Source: Lachnospiraceae bacterium UBA7199 (lineage in GTDB: Bacteria > Bacillota > Clostridia > Lachnospirales > Lachnospiraceae). Taken from it: a stretch of 62,791 nucleotides of DNA. Of this stretch, positions 33,099-41,539 are shown piece after piece (within the stretch, counting starts at the first letter, position 1; every line of letters begins with the position of its first letter). Under the pieces are notes generated by a model that was not told the origin of the DNA, ran no database searches, and saw only the letters and a list, made by a program, of their open reading frames with translations. A program made the translations under genes and the position numbers. Location of the stretch: contig DKUR01000003.1 of NCBI GenBank assembly GCA_002490775.1, positions 1 through 62,791 of the forward strand, given 5' to 3'.

Positions 33099-34643
33099 AT
33101 GGCAAAGCAGGAAAAATCATTATATGCTATTGAATGCAGAAAAATTACCAAGACCTTTGGACAGGTACTTGCAAATGATGAAATTGATCTGAATGTAAAA
33201 TATGGAGAAATACTTGCACTTCTTGGAGAAAACGGTTCAGGGAAAACAACTCTTATGAACATGTTGTCAGGCATTTATCATCCTGACAGCGGACAGATTT
33301 TTATAGGCGGCTCTGAGGTGAAAATTAATTCTCCTGTGGATGCCATGAATTTGGGCATTGGAATGATCCATCAGCATTTTAAACTGGTAGAGGCATTTCG
33401 GGCAATGGATAATATTATTCTGGGAACCAAAGGAAAAAAAGAAAAAAACAAGGTGACCAGCGAAAAAATAAAAGAGATTAGTCAAACTTATGGATTGGAA
33501 ATTGAACCGGAAAAATATGTCTGTGATATGAGCGTGTCAGAAAAACAGACAGTAGAGATTTTGAAGGTATTATATAAAGGGGCGGAAATATTGATTTTGG
33601 ATGAACCGACTGCGGTTCTTACGCCTCAAGAAACAGAAAAATTATTCCAGATTCTTCGAAAGATGAAAGAAAAAGGATGCGCCATCATCATTATTACCCA
33701 TAAGCTCCAAGAGGTATTGGAAATCAGCGACCGTGTTACGATTCTTCGGAAAGGGAAAAGCATTGATACGGTTGAAACGAGTACCTGCGACGCGCAAAAG
33801 CTGACGGAACTAATGGTAGGCAGGCCTGTCAGTCTTGAAATCAACCACCCTCCGGTAAAAGAAAGCAAGACGATTTTAAAAGTAGTTGACCTTACCGTTT
33901 ATAAAGCAGATGGCACAAAGGCAATTGATGATATTTCCTTTGATATCCGAAGTGGAGAAATTTTAGGCGTGGCCGGAGTCGCAGGGAGCGGTCAGAAGGA
34001 ATTGTGTGAAACCATAGCCGGGCTTATGGAGGCCAGTAAAGGCGCTATTCTTTTCCATAAAGAAAACCTGCTTGGAAAAACCCCTTCGGAAATTATAGAA
34101 AAGGGCGTCAGTATGAGTTTTGTACCGGAGGACAGGCTTGGAATGGGGCTTGTGGCGTCTATGGGGATGACGGATAATATGCTGCTTAAGAGTTATCAGA
34201 AAGGAAAAGGAGCTTTTGTTAACCGAAAGCCGGCAAGAGAAATGGCAGAAGGATTGATAAAGCAGCTTGACATTGTAACACCCGGAACAGAAACGCCGGT
34301 TCGGCTTTTAAGCGGAGGTAATGTACAAAAGGTACTTCTGGGACGGGAGATCGAATCTGCTCCGTCTGTTCTTATCACAGCTTATCCGGTAAGAGGACTG
34401 GACATTAATTCTTCCTATACGATTTATGATCTTTTAAATGAGCAGAAAAAGAAAAATGTGGCTGTGATGTATATTGGGGAAGATTTGGATGTTCTCCTGG
34501 AATTATCTGACAGGATCATGGTTTTATGTCATGGAAAAATAACAGGAATTGTAGATACGCAGGGAACTACAAAGGAAGAAATCGGTATGATGATGACCGG
34601 AGAAAATAAATTTTCAGATCAGGAAAAGGAGGCGCAAAGATGA
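33099..34643 (+). CDS. Nucleoside ABC importer, duplicated ATPase subunit
   Basis: 514 residues with two ABC domains. Domain 1: Walker A GENGSGKTTLMN near residue 43, a degenerate signature (CDMSVSEKQTVEIL), Walker B ILILDEPTAVLTP. Domain 2: degenerate Walker A GVAGSGQKELC, signature LLSGGNVQKVLLGRE, and an altered Walker B VLITAYPVRGLD in which the catalytic Glu is replaced, as is usual in the second half of this family. It energises the two permeases that follow; its stop overlaps the first permease start. Confidence 0.95.
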   Translation: MAKQEKSLYAIECRKITKTFGQVLANDEIDLNVKYGEILALLGENGSGKTTLMNMLSGIYHPDSGQIFIGGSEVKINSPVDAMNLGIGMIHQHFKLVEAFRAMDNIILGTKGKKEKNKVTSEKIKEISQTYGLEIEPEKYVCDMSVSEKQTVEILKVLYKGAEILILDEPTAVLTPQETEKLFQILRKMKEKGCAIIIITHKLQEVLEISDRVTILRKGKSIDTVETSTCDAQKLTELMVGRPVSLEINHPPVKESKTILKVVDLTVYKADGTKAIDDISFDIRSGEILGVAGVAGSGQKELCETIAGLMEASKGAILFHKENLLGKTPSEIIEKGVSMSFVPEDRLGMGLVASMGMTDNMLLKSYQKGKGAFVNRKPAREMAEGLIKQLDIVTPGTETPVRLLSGGNVQKVLLGREIESAPSVLITAYPVRGLDINSSYTIYDLLNEQKKKNVAVMYIGEDLDVLLELSDRIMVLCHGKITGIVDTQGTTKEEIGMMMTGENKFSDQEKEAQR

Positions 34644-35737
34644 GTAATGGTGCAGGAAACAGACAAAATGAGCCCTTTGCCAGAGTTGTAAAGCGTGCCG
34701 AACTTTCCACCGGGAAAATTGTTCTTTTACGATTAGCGGCAGTTGCACTTTCCCTGATAGCCGGAGGTATTTTTATTGCCTGTGTGGGACAAAACCCTTT
34801 TGTAATTTATGGAACCATTATTTCAGGGGCAGTGCGCAGTGTTATGGCATTTCAGGGAACGGTTAAGGTTATGATACCACTGCTGGTTACGTCCCTGGGA
34901 GTTACGCTGGCATTTAAAATGAAATTTTGGAATATAGGCGGAGAAGGCCAGATTATATTTGGAGCAACCTGTGCAACTTTTTTTGCCTTATTTTGCTCAG
35001 GAATGAACCATGTGTTATTAATTATTGTTATGTTCCTTGCAGGTTTTATTGGCGGCGGATTATGGGGACTTCTGCCTGCAATTTTCAAAGTGAAATATAA
35101 TACAAATGAAACTTTGTTCACCTTAATGTTGAATTATATAGCGCTTCATATTGTATCTTATTTAAGGGATGGCCCCTGGATGGATCCGGGTTCACAGGGA
35201 TTTCCTAAGATTGCCAGGTTTGATAAAAATGCATCCTTGGATAAACTGTTTGGAATACAGTTTGGATGGCTGATTGCTTTACTTCTGGTAGTAATCATAT
35301 TTGTTTATATCAAGTATACCAAACAGGGCTATGAGATCAGTGTTGTGGGAGAGAGTCAGGATACTGCAAGGTATGCAGGAATGAATGTAAAAAAGATCGT
35401 GCTCCGTACCATGTTTTTAAGTGGTGGAATCTGCGGCATGGCAGGGATGCTGCAGGCGACTGGATCGGATATTACATTGACCACCTCTGTTGCAGGCGGT
35501 GTGGGATTTACCGCAATTATTATTGCATGGCTGGCACAGCTAAATCCGTTTTCCATTTTATTGGTTTCTTTCCTTTTCAGTGTATTGGAAAAAGGAAGTA
35601 GTGTGGTTCAGTCTAATTATGGGCTGTCTACCGATTGTGCAGATGTGCTGCAGGGAATTATTCTTTTTTTCATACTAGGATGTGAGTTTTTTATTAGATA
35701 TCGGTTTTTATTTAGGAAAAAGGAGGGCACGAAATGA
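34640..35737 (+). CDS. Nucleoside ABC importer, permease 1
   Basis: 365 residues with around eight to ten hydrophobic segments. The family motifs are WNIGGEGQIIFGA near residue 95 and the coupling loop VVGESQDTARYAGMNV. The first 25 residues are polar and cytoplasmic. Its ATG overlaps the ATPase stop (ATGA) and its stop overlaps the next permease start. Branched-chain/ribose-type permease family (BPD_transp_2). Confidence 0.94.
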   Translation: MSNGAGNRQNEPFARVVKRAELSTGKIVLLRLAAVALSLIAGGIFIACVGQNPFVIYGTIISGAVRSVMAFQGTVKVMIPLLVTSLGVTLAFKMKFWNIGGEGQIIFGATCATFFALFCSGMNHVLLIIVMFLAGFIGGGLWGLLPAIFKVKYNTNETLFTLMLNYIALHIVSYLRDGPWMDPGSQGFPKIARFDKNASLDKLFGIQFGWLIALLLVVIIFVYIKYTKQGYEISVVGESQDTARYAGMNVKKIVLRTMFLSGGICGMAGMLQATGSDITLTTSVAGGVGFTAIIIAWLAQLNPFSILLVSFLFSVLEKGSSVVQSNYGLSTDCADVLQGIILFFILGCEFFIRYRFLFRKKEGTK

Positions 35738-36690
35738 GTATGCTGATTAAATTTTTAGTGGCGGCAGTAGGTGCTGGAACTCCATTGCTTTTTGGAACTG
35801 TAGGAGAAATATTGACAGAAAAAACCGGACATTTAAACTTAGGTGTAGAGGGGATGATGTCCATTGGGGCCTGTATTGGTTTTATGGCCGGATATTATAC
35901 AGATAATTTTTTTATTGCCATACTCGCCGGCGCTGCTGCAGGAGCGTTGGGAGCATTGATCTATGCAGTTTTAACGGTAACCTTTATGGCAAATCAAAAT
36001 GTTACCGGACTTACCCTTACCATTTTTGGAATTGGTTTTGCCAACTTTATTGGCATTTTCGTGCTTAGTAAAAGTCCGGAGGGGACTTTGAAGCTTCCTG
36101 AAAAGATTACTGCAGCCATGAGAGGCGGTAATATTCCGGCATTAAGCAAGCTGCCTGTAGTGGGAGAACTTTTATTTTCCTACAGCCCATTTGTCTATAT
36201 AGGGATTGCCATTGCAGTGGCCTGTGCCTGGTATTTGAACCATACAAAGGCCGGTTTAAGCTTGAAGGCAGTAGGGGAAAATCCCGGTGCAGCAGATGCG
36301 GCGGGAATTAAGGTGACTTCTGTCAAGTATAGAAATATTATTTTTGGTGGAGCAATCTGCGGAATAGGCGGCGTTTATTGTGCAATGATTATTAATGGAG
36401 GTGTATGGATCAGCAACAATGTAGGCGGTCTTGGATGGATTGCGGTTGCGCTGGTTATTTTTGCAAATTGGCAGCCTGCTTATGCAATTTGGGGTTCTTT
36501 TATATTTGGAGCATTACGTGTACTAAAATATTATATCCCTCAAAGCGTTCTGCCATTTCCTATTGCTTTTTATGATATGCTGCCATTTTTAATTACAGCG
36601 TTGGTGCTTGTGATCAGTTCTATGCGCAAATCAGGAAGAATTAATCTTCCGGCAGCACTTGGCTTAAATTATTTCAGGGAAGAGCGTTAG
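35734..36690 (+). CDS. Nucleoside ABC importer, permease 2
   Basis: 318 residues, highly hydrophobic. The motif LNLGVEGMMSIGACIGFMAG near residue 36 and coupling loop AVGENPGAADAAGIKV match the second permease of the BMP-type importer. Overlaps permease 1 by four bases. It ends 39 bp before tyrS with no terminator. Confidence 0.94.
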   Translation: MSMLIKFLVAAVGAGTPLLFGTVGEILTEKTGHLNLGVEGMMSIGACIGFMAGYYTDNFFIAILAGAAAGALGALIYAVLTVTFMANQNVTGLTLTIFGIGFANFIGIFVLSKSPEGTLKLPEKITAAMRGGNIPALSKLPVVGELLFSYSPFVYIGIAIAVACAWYLNHTKAGLSLKAVGENPGAADAAGIKVTSVKYRNIIFGGAICGIGGVYCAMIINGGVWISNNVGGLGWIAVALVIFANWQPAYAIWGSFIFGALRVLKYYIPQSVLPFPIAFYDMLPFLITALVLVISSMRKSGRINLPAALGLNYFREER

Positions 36691-36729
36691 ATAGATTAAA
36701 ATAAATTGAGAAATAGAGAGGAAATAAAT

Positions 36730-37953
36730 ATGAAGATTTTTGACGAATTAAAAGCCAGAGGCCTTTTGGCGCAGCTTACGGATGAGGAAGAAATTAAAGA
36801 ACTGATTAATAACGGAAAAGCAACCTTTTATATTGGGTTTGATCCTACCGCTGATTCGCTGCATGTAGGGCATTTTATGGCTCTTTGTCTGATGAAGCGC
36901 CTTCAGATGGCAGGAAATAAACCGATTGCCCTGATTGGCGGTGGAACCGGCATGGTAGGAGATCCATCAGGAAGAAGCGATATGCGTTCCATGATGACAA
37001 AGGAAACCATTGATCATAACTGTGAATGCTTTAAAAAGCAAATGAGCCGCTTTATAGATTTTTCCGAGGGAAAGGCTTTGATGGTAAATAATGCTGACTG
37101 GCTGCTTGACCTTAACTATATCGAATTTCTTCGTGAAGTAGGACCTCATTTTTCTGTTAACAGGATGCTCACTGCTGAGTGTTATAAACAGAGAATGGAA
37201 AAAGGATTAAGCTTCCTTGAATTTAATTACATGATTATGCAGAGCTTTGATTTTTACGAGTTATTTAAGAGATATAACTGTAATATGCAGTTTGGCGGTG
37301 ATGATCAGTGGAGTAATATGTTGGGAGGAACAGAGCTGATTAGAAGAAAACTGGGTAAAGATGCTTATGCAATGACGATCACCCTGCTTCTTAATTCCGA
37401 AGGAAAGAAGATGGGAAAAACCCAGAAAGGAGCAGTGTGGCTTGATCCTAACAAGACGACGCCTTTTGAATTTTACCAGTACTGGAGAAATGTAGCAGAT
37501 GCAGATGTACTTAAATGTCTGCGCATGCTTACCTTCCTTCCTCTCGAACAGATTGAAGAGATGGATCAATGGGAGGGAAGTCAGTTAAATCAGGCAAAGG
37601 AAATTCTTGCTTATGAACTTACCAATTTGGTTCATGGGGAAGAAGAGGCCATGAAGGCCAGGGAAAGCGCAAGGGCTCTTTTCAGCGCAGGCGTTGCGGC
37701 AGATATGCCGACCACAGAGCTTACAGATGAGGACTTTACAGACGGGGCAATTGATATGATCTCAGTATTATGCAAGTCCGGACTGGTAACCAGCCGCTCC
37801 GAGGGAAGACGTGCAATCGAACAAGGCGGCGTAATACTTGGAAATGAAAAAATTACAGATGTGAAAGCTTCTTTTGATAAGGATACATTTGCTGGAGAAG
37901 GTGCTGTTGTGAAAAGAGGAAAGAAAAATTTCCGGAAGGTTTTGGTAAAGTGA
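36730..37953 (+). CDS. tyrS: Tyrosyl-tRNA synthetase
   Basis: 407 residues, class I. The HIGH-equivalent signature is DPTADSLHVGHFMAL near residue 37, the KMSKS-equivalent is KMGKTQKGAVWLDP near residue 230, and an S4 RNA-binding domain covers the C-terminus (GLVTSRSEGRRAIEQGGVIL). ATG 36730 has AGAGGA upstream; the in-frame start at 36706 is rejected. No T-box leader is possible in the 39-bp gap, which is unusual for a Firmicutes tyrS and suggests expression from the transporter transcript. Confidence 0.97.
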   Translation: MKIFDELKARGLLAQLTDEEEIKELINNGKATFYIGFDPTADSLHVGHFMALCLMKRLQMAGNKPIALIGGGTGMVGDPSGRSDMRSMMTKETIDHNCECFKKQMSRFIDFSEGKALMVNNADWLLDLNYIEFLREVGPHFSVNRMLTAECYKQRMEKGLSFLEFNYMIMQSFDFYELFKRYNCNMQFGGDDQWSNMLGGTELIRRKLGKDAYAMTITLLLNSEGKKMGKTQKGAVWLDPNKTTPFEFYQYWRNVADADVLKCLRMLTFLPLEQIEEMDQWEGSQLNQAKEILAYELTNLVHGEEEAMKARESARALFSAGVAADMPTTELTDEDFTDGAIDMISVLCKSGLVTSRSEGRRAIEQGGVILGNEKITDVKASFDKDTFAGEGAVVKRGKKNFRKVLVK

Positions 37954-38444
37954 CGCTGGAAAACGGAGATATTCTTTTTTATCTGGGAGAAAAGCGGATA
38001 CTGAATGTGATTAGGGAACAGCGTACCAGGGCAAAAGTAAAATGTGCCATGGATCGGATACTTATGTGGGTTCCTTATGAGGCAGACTATGAGTATAAAC
38101 GGGAATGCCTGGAAAAGTGGTATCGGAAGGAAGCTTTATGTCTCATCAGTGAAAAGGCAGAGGAGTTTGCAGAAAGTTTGTCAGTCTGCTTTGAAAATAT
38201 CCGGATTAAAGACCAGAAAAGCCGGTGGGGAAGCTGCAGCAGTAAAGGAAATTTAAACTTTAACTGGCGCATCATCATGGCTCCTGAACCAGTGTGTGAT
38301 TATGTGATCATTCATGAACTGTGCCATCTTGTTTTTATGGATCATTCGGTAAATTTCTGGAATCTGGTGGAAAGCATATGTCCTCAGTACCGCCAGTACA
38401 AAAAATGGCTGAAAGAAAATGGTAAGAAGCTTTATCCCTTTTAA
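37950..38444 (+). CDS. YgjP-like zinc metallopeptidase (DUF45)
   Basis: 164 residues with the zinc-metallopeptidase motif IIHELCHLVFMDHSVNFW near residues 110-127 (HExxH plus a downstream His). The conserved KSRWGSCSSKGNLNFNWR segment precedes it. The start is GTG overlapping the tyrS stop, so it is translationally coupled. It is shorter than many YgjP proteins (about 230), lacking part of the N-terminus; the substrate is unknown. Confidence 0.87.
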   Translation: MTLENGDILFYLGEKRILNVIREQRTRAKVKCAMDRILMWVPYEADYEYKRECLEKWYRKEALCLISEKAEEFAESLSVCFENIRIKDQKSRWGSCSSKGNLNFNWRIIMAPEPVCDYVIIHELCHLVFMDHSVNFWNLVESICPQYRQYKKWLKENGKKLYPF

Positions 38445-38459
38445 TTATCGGTAAAATAG

Positions 38460-38488
38460 TAATAAACGAATGCCCCTTTACATACATT
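38460..38488 (+). promoter_or_regulatory. Sigma-E-type sporulation promoter of spoIVA
   Basis: TAATAAA at 38460-38466 fits the sigma-E -35 pattern KMATAWW. CATACATT at 38481-38488 fits the -10 pattern CATACAHT exactly. The spacer is 14 bases. In Bacillus spoIVA is transcribed by sigma-E in the mother cell. The predicted transcription start is near 38495. Confidence 0.8.
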
Positions 38489-38507
38489 TAACTAAGTATG
38501 GAAGGGG
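38473..38507 (+). promoter_or_regulatory. Hairpin covering the spoIVA promoter -10 box and ribosome-binding site
   Basis: CCCCTTT at 38473-38479 pairs with GAAGGGG ending at 38507 (the Shine-Dalgarno), and CATAC at 38481-38485 pairs with GTATG at 38496-38500. One base bulges; the loop is ten bases. The 5' arm overlaps the -10 box and lies upstream of the predicted start point. Confidence 0.65.
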
Positions 38508-38514
38508 TAATTTT

Positions 38515-40002
38515 ATGGACTTGAATACCAAAAAAGAGTATGACTTATACAATGACATCCAATTAAGATGCGGCGGAGAAATTTACATAGGTGTTGTGGG
38601 GCCGGTTAGAACTGGTAAATCCACTTTCATTAAGCGATTTATGGACTTGATGGTCCTGCCCAATATGACAGAATCCTATGAGAAGGAGCGGGCAAAAGAT
38701 GAACTGCCTCAAAGTGCAGGAGGAAAAACAATTACCACCACAGAGCCTAAGTTTATTCCCAAGGAAGCAGCCAGATTAAGTTTAGGGGATGGAATTGAAG
38801 CGAGAGTAAGACTGATCGACTGTGTAGGATATATGGTGGATGGTGCCAGCGGCCATATGGAAAATGAAGTGGAACGTATGGTAAAGACGCCTTGGTCGAC
38901 AGAGGAAATCCCATTTACCCAGGCGGCGGAAATTGGAACCAGAAAAGTAATCAACGATCATTCTACCATTGGGATTGTAATCACCTGCGATGGCAGCTTT
39001 GGAGATATTCCCAGGGAAAATTATTTAGCAGCGGAAGAGCGCACCATAAAAGAATTGAAAAAGCTGAAAAAGCCCTTTGTAGTGCTGCTTAATTCAGCCA
39101 AACCCTATAGTGAGGAAACTACAAGGCTTGCAGATGAAATTGCAGCAAAATATGAAGTATCGGTTATGCCTGTAAATTGTGAACAGTTAAAAAGAGATGA
39201 TATTAATCAGATACTGGAAAATATTCTTTATGAATTTCCCCTTACTATGATTGAATTTTATATGCCTAAATGGGTGGAAATGCTGCCTGCAAATCATCCC
39301 ATGAAAGTAGATTTGATCAGCAGGGTAAAAGAAATTATGAAGCAGTATAACTGTATCCGTGATGTAAAGAATCAGCCTGTTGTACTGGATGGTCCATTTG
39401 TAAAAAAATGTAAGATGGACAGTATTGACATGGCAGATGGATGTATTAAAGTCTGGCTGGATGTGGATGATGCTTATTATTATGAAATGCTCAGTGAAAT
39501 GGTGGGAGAAAACATTGACAATGAGTATCACCTGCTGTCTGTTTTAAAAGAAATGTCAAAAATGAAAAAAGAATACGTAAAAGTACTTCACGCAATTGAC
39601 TCAGTCAGACAAAAGGGATATGGAGTAGTGACGCCAGAGAGAAGTGAAATCAAGCTGGAAAAACCGGAAGTAATTAAGCATGGAAATAAGTTTGGAGTAA
39701 AAATTAAGGCAGAAAGTCCCAGCATTCATATGATTCGTGCAAATATTGAAACAGAGATTTCACCAATTGTTGGTTCAGAAGAACAGGCGCAGGATCTAAT
39801 CCGTTTTATTTCAGATTCCAGTCAAAGTGAAGCGGGAATATGGGAAACAAATATTTTTGGCAAGTCGGTGGAGCAGTTGGTGAATGATGGCATCACAGGC
39901 AAGCTGACTATGATTGGTGATGAGAGCCAGTTAAAACTTCAGGAAACCATGCAGAAGATTGTCAATGATTCAAATGGCGGCATGGTTTGTATTATTATTT
40001 AA
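38515..40002 (+). CDS. spoIVA: Stage IV sporulation protein A (coat morphogenetic ATPase)
   Basis: Mother-cell ATPase that polymerises on the forespore surface to form the basal layer of the spore coat. 495 residues, close to Bacillus (492). The N-terminal TRAFAC-type P-loop is GVVGPVRTGKSTFIKRFMDL near residue 26, followed by VRLIDCVGYMVDG. The C-terminus ends NDSNGGMVCIII, the conserved hydrophobic tail that anchors the protein. The ATG at 38515 has AAGGGG seven bases upstream. It stands as a single gene between a sigma-E-type promoter and a strong terminator. Confidence 0.98.
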   Translation: MDLNTKKEYDLYNDIQLRCGGEIYIGVVGPVRTGKSTFIKRFMDLMVLPNMTESYEKERAKDELPQSAGGKTITTTEPKFIPKEAARLSLGDGIEARVRLIDCVGYMVDGASGHMENEVERMVKTPWSTEEIPFTQAAEIGTRKVINDHSTIGIVITCDGSFGDIPRENYLAAEERTIKELKKLKKPFVVLLNSAKPYSEETTRLADEIAAKYEVSVMPVNCEQLKRDDINQILENILYEFPLTMIEFYMPKWVEMLPANHPMKVDLISRVKEIMKQYNCIRDVKNQPVVLDGPFVKKCKMDSIDMADGCIKVWLDVDDAYYYEMLSEMVGENIDNEYHLLSVLKEMSKMKKEYVKVLHAIDSVRQKGYGVVTPERSEIKLEKPEVIKHGNKFGVKIKAESPSIHMIRANIETEISPIVGSEEQAQDLIRFISDSSQSEAGIWETNIFGKSVEQLVNDGITGKLTMIGDESQLKLQETMQKIVNDSNGGMVCIII

Positions 40003-40024
40003 AAATGAAAAACTTTATTTTATG

Positions 40025-40068
40025 GAAAATGCTCATGACTATTTTTTGTTTCATGAGCATTTTCTTAT
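40025..40068 (+). terminator. Intrinsic terminator after spoIVA
   Basis: A perfect 14-bp stem GAAAATGCTCATGA with its complement, a 12-base T-rich loop, and TTTTCTTA. Confidence 0.9.
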
Positions 40069-40106
40069 CATAAAGATATTTTAAAAGCAAGATGACTGTT
40101 GGTTTA

Positions 40107-40143
40107 TATGCATATGGCTTGCAAAGCGCGGCAGCGTTGTTTA
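40107..40143 (+). repeat. Degenerate copy of the dispersed palindromic repeat
   Basis: TATGGCTTGCAAAGCGCGGCAGCGTTGTTTA: the core and right flank match the forward consensus, and the left flank is decayed. It lies between the spoIVA terminator and the punA promoter. Confidence 0.6.
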
Positions 40144-40152
40144 TATAAATCA

Positions 40153-40181
40153 TTGCTTAAGGGTAGTTTCTATGGTACTAT
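40153..40181 (+). promoter_or_regulatory. Probable sigma-A promoter for the punA operon
   Basis: TTGCTT at 40153-40158 and TACTAT at 40176-40181 with a 17-base spacer, 39 bp before the punA start. Confidence 0.55.
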
Positions 40182-40220
40182 ATTTTATAGATTTTGATGG
40201 AAATATCAGGAGGATTTTAT

Positions 40221-41045
40221 ATGAATCAGGTATATGAAAAGGTAGTAAAATGTTATGACAGCATAAAGGACAGGCGGCCCTTTGTGCCTAAAGTTGCACT
40301 TGTTTTAGGCTCCGGGCTTGGTAATTATGCAGATACAATGGATGTAAAGGGAGAAATTTCATATAGTGAAATTAAAGATTTTCCAGTTTCTACGGTTCCC
40401 GGCCATGAAGGGAAATTTATTTTTGGATATGTGAAAGATGTTCCTGTAGTTTGTATGAAAGGGCGTGTACATTATTATGAGGGATATCCGATTACAGATG
40501 TAGTGCTTCCCGCCAGGCTTATGAAGATGATGGGGGCAGAAATTTTATTTTTAACCAATGCATCAGGGGGCATTAATCCTTCTTTTTCTGCGGGCAGCTT
40601 TATGCTGATTAAGGATCACATTTCAAGTTTTGCGCCAAACCCTTTGATTGGTGCTAATATTGATGAATTGGGATGTAGATTCCCTGATATGAGTAAGGTT
40701 TATGATCCTTTACTTTCTCAAATTATTAGAGAAAAGGCAAAGGAATGTGGAATTCCTTTAAATGAGGGGATTTATGTACAGCTTACAGGGCCTTCCTTTG
40801 AATCGCCGGCTGAAATCAAGATGCTTCGCTTCCTGGGAGCAGATGCGGTGGGGATGAGCACCGTGGTTGAGGCGATTGCAGCCAATCATATGGGGATGAG
40901 AATATGTGGAATTTCCTGTGTGGCAAATCTTGCTGCAGGGATGACAGATAATCCCCTTACCCATGAAGAAGTGCAGGAGGCTTCTAACAAAGCTGCACCT
41001 TTATTCCGTCAATTGATTACAGAGTCTATAGCAGCCTTTGCGTAA
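40221..41045 (+). CDS. punA: Purine-nucleoside phosphorylase (trimeric type)
   Basis: Cleaves inosine and guanosine with phosphate to base and ribose 1-phosphate. 274 residues of the trimeric PNP/MTAP family: phosphate-loop VLGSGLGNYAD near residue 24, GRVHYYEGY, TNASGGINPSF, GADAVGMSTVVEAIAANHMG (ends cited) and the Asn of VANLAAG. AGGAGG at 40208 fixes the ATG at 40221; the two upstream in-frame starts at 40194 and 40197 precede the ribosome-binding site. It heads a salvage run with cdd and an amidohydrolase. Confidence 0.96.
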   Translation: MNQVYEKVVKCYDSIKDRRPFVPKVALVLGSGLGNYADTMDVKGEISYSEIKDFPVSTVPGHEGKFIFGYVKDVPVVCMKGRVHYYEGYPITDVVLPARLMKMMGAEILFLTNASGGINPSFSAGSFMLIKDHISSFAPNPLIGANIDELGCRFPDMSKVYDPLLSQIIREKAKECGIPLNEGIYVQLTGPSFESPAEIKMLRFLGADAVGMSTVVEAIAANHMGMRICGISCVANLAAGMTDNPLTHEEVQEASNKAAPLFRQLITESIAAFA

Positions 41046-41074
41046 CAGATGCTGAAAAAGGAGTGGAAAATAAA

Positions 41075-41539
41075 ATGGAATCAGAAATCAGCAGAGAGAA
41101 TATCCTGATGGATATTCCGGTGAAGGAATTGATCCGTTCAGCACTGGAAGCAAGAAAAAAAGCTTATGCACCATACTCGGGTTATACAGTAGGAGCGGCA
41201 GTGCTTACAAATGAACTGAGGATTTACACAGGCTGTAATATAGAAAATGCATCTTATACGCCTACCATCTGTGCAGAAAGAACTGCAATTGCAAAAGCTG
41301 TCAGTGAAGGGTGGCGTAAATTGAAAGCCATTGCTGTTGTCGGCAGTGAAAAAGGAGATACAGTCGGCCAATATGCATTTCCATGCGGCGTATGCAGACA
41401 AGTACTTCGGGAATTTGCTGATGAGCAGTTTATTGTAATTGTTGCTAAAAGTGAAAGTGATTATAAAATTTATAGATTAATTGAATTACTGCCGGAGAGC
41501 TTTGGACCGGAGAAGTTAAAATCAGGAAGGAAACTATGA
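41075..41539 (+). CDS. cdd: Cytidine deaminase
   Basis: Zinc enzyme that converts cytidine and deoxycytidine to uridine forms. 154 residues from the ATG at 41075; a GTG at 41063 would add four residues but sits on the Shine-Dalgarno. Zinc-site motifs: NASYTPTICAERTAIAKA with the catalytic C-A-E, and FPCGVCRQVLREF. The N-terminal AYAPYSGYTVGAAV is diagnostic. The stop overlaps the amidohydrolase start by ATGA. Confidence 0.95.
   Translation: MESEISRENILMDIPVKELIRSALEARKKAYAPYSGYTVGAAVLTNELRIYTGCNIENASYTPTICAERTAIAKAVSEGWRKLKAIAVVGSEKGDTVGQYAFPCGVCRQVLREFADEQFIVIVAKSESDYKIYRLIELLPESFGPEKLKSGRKL

Noticed and set aside
33099..34643. Degenerate Walker motifs of the second ABC domain as a sign of a broken gene
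   Set aside because: Loss of the catalytic Glu in the second half is normal in sugar- and nucleoside-type duplicated ATPases; the frame is intact.
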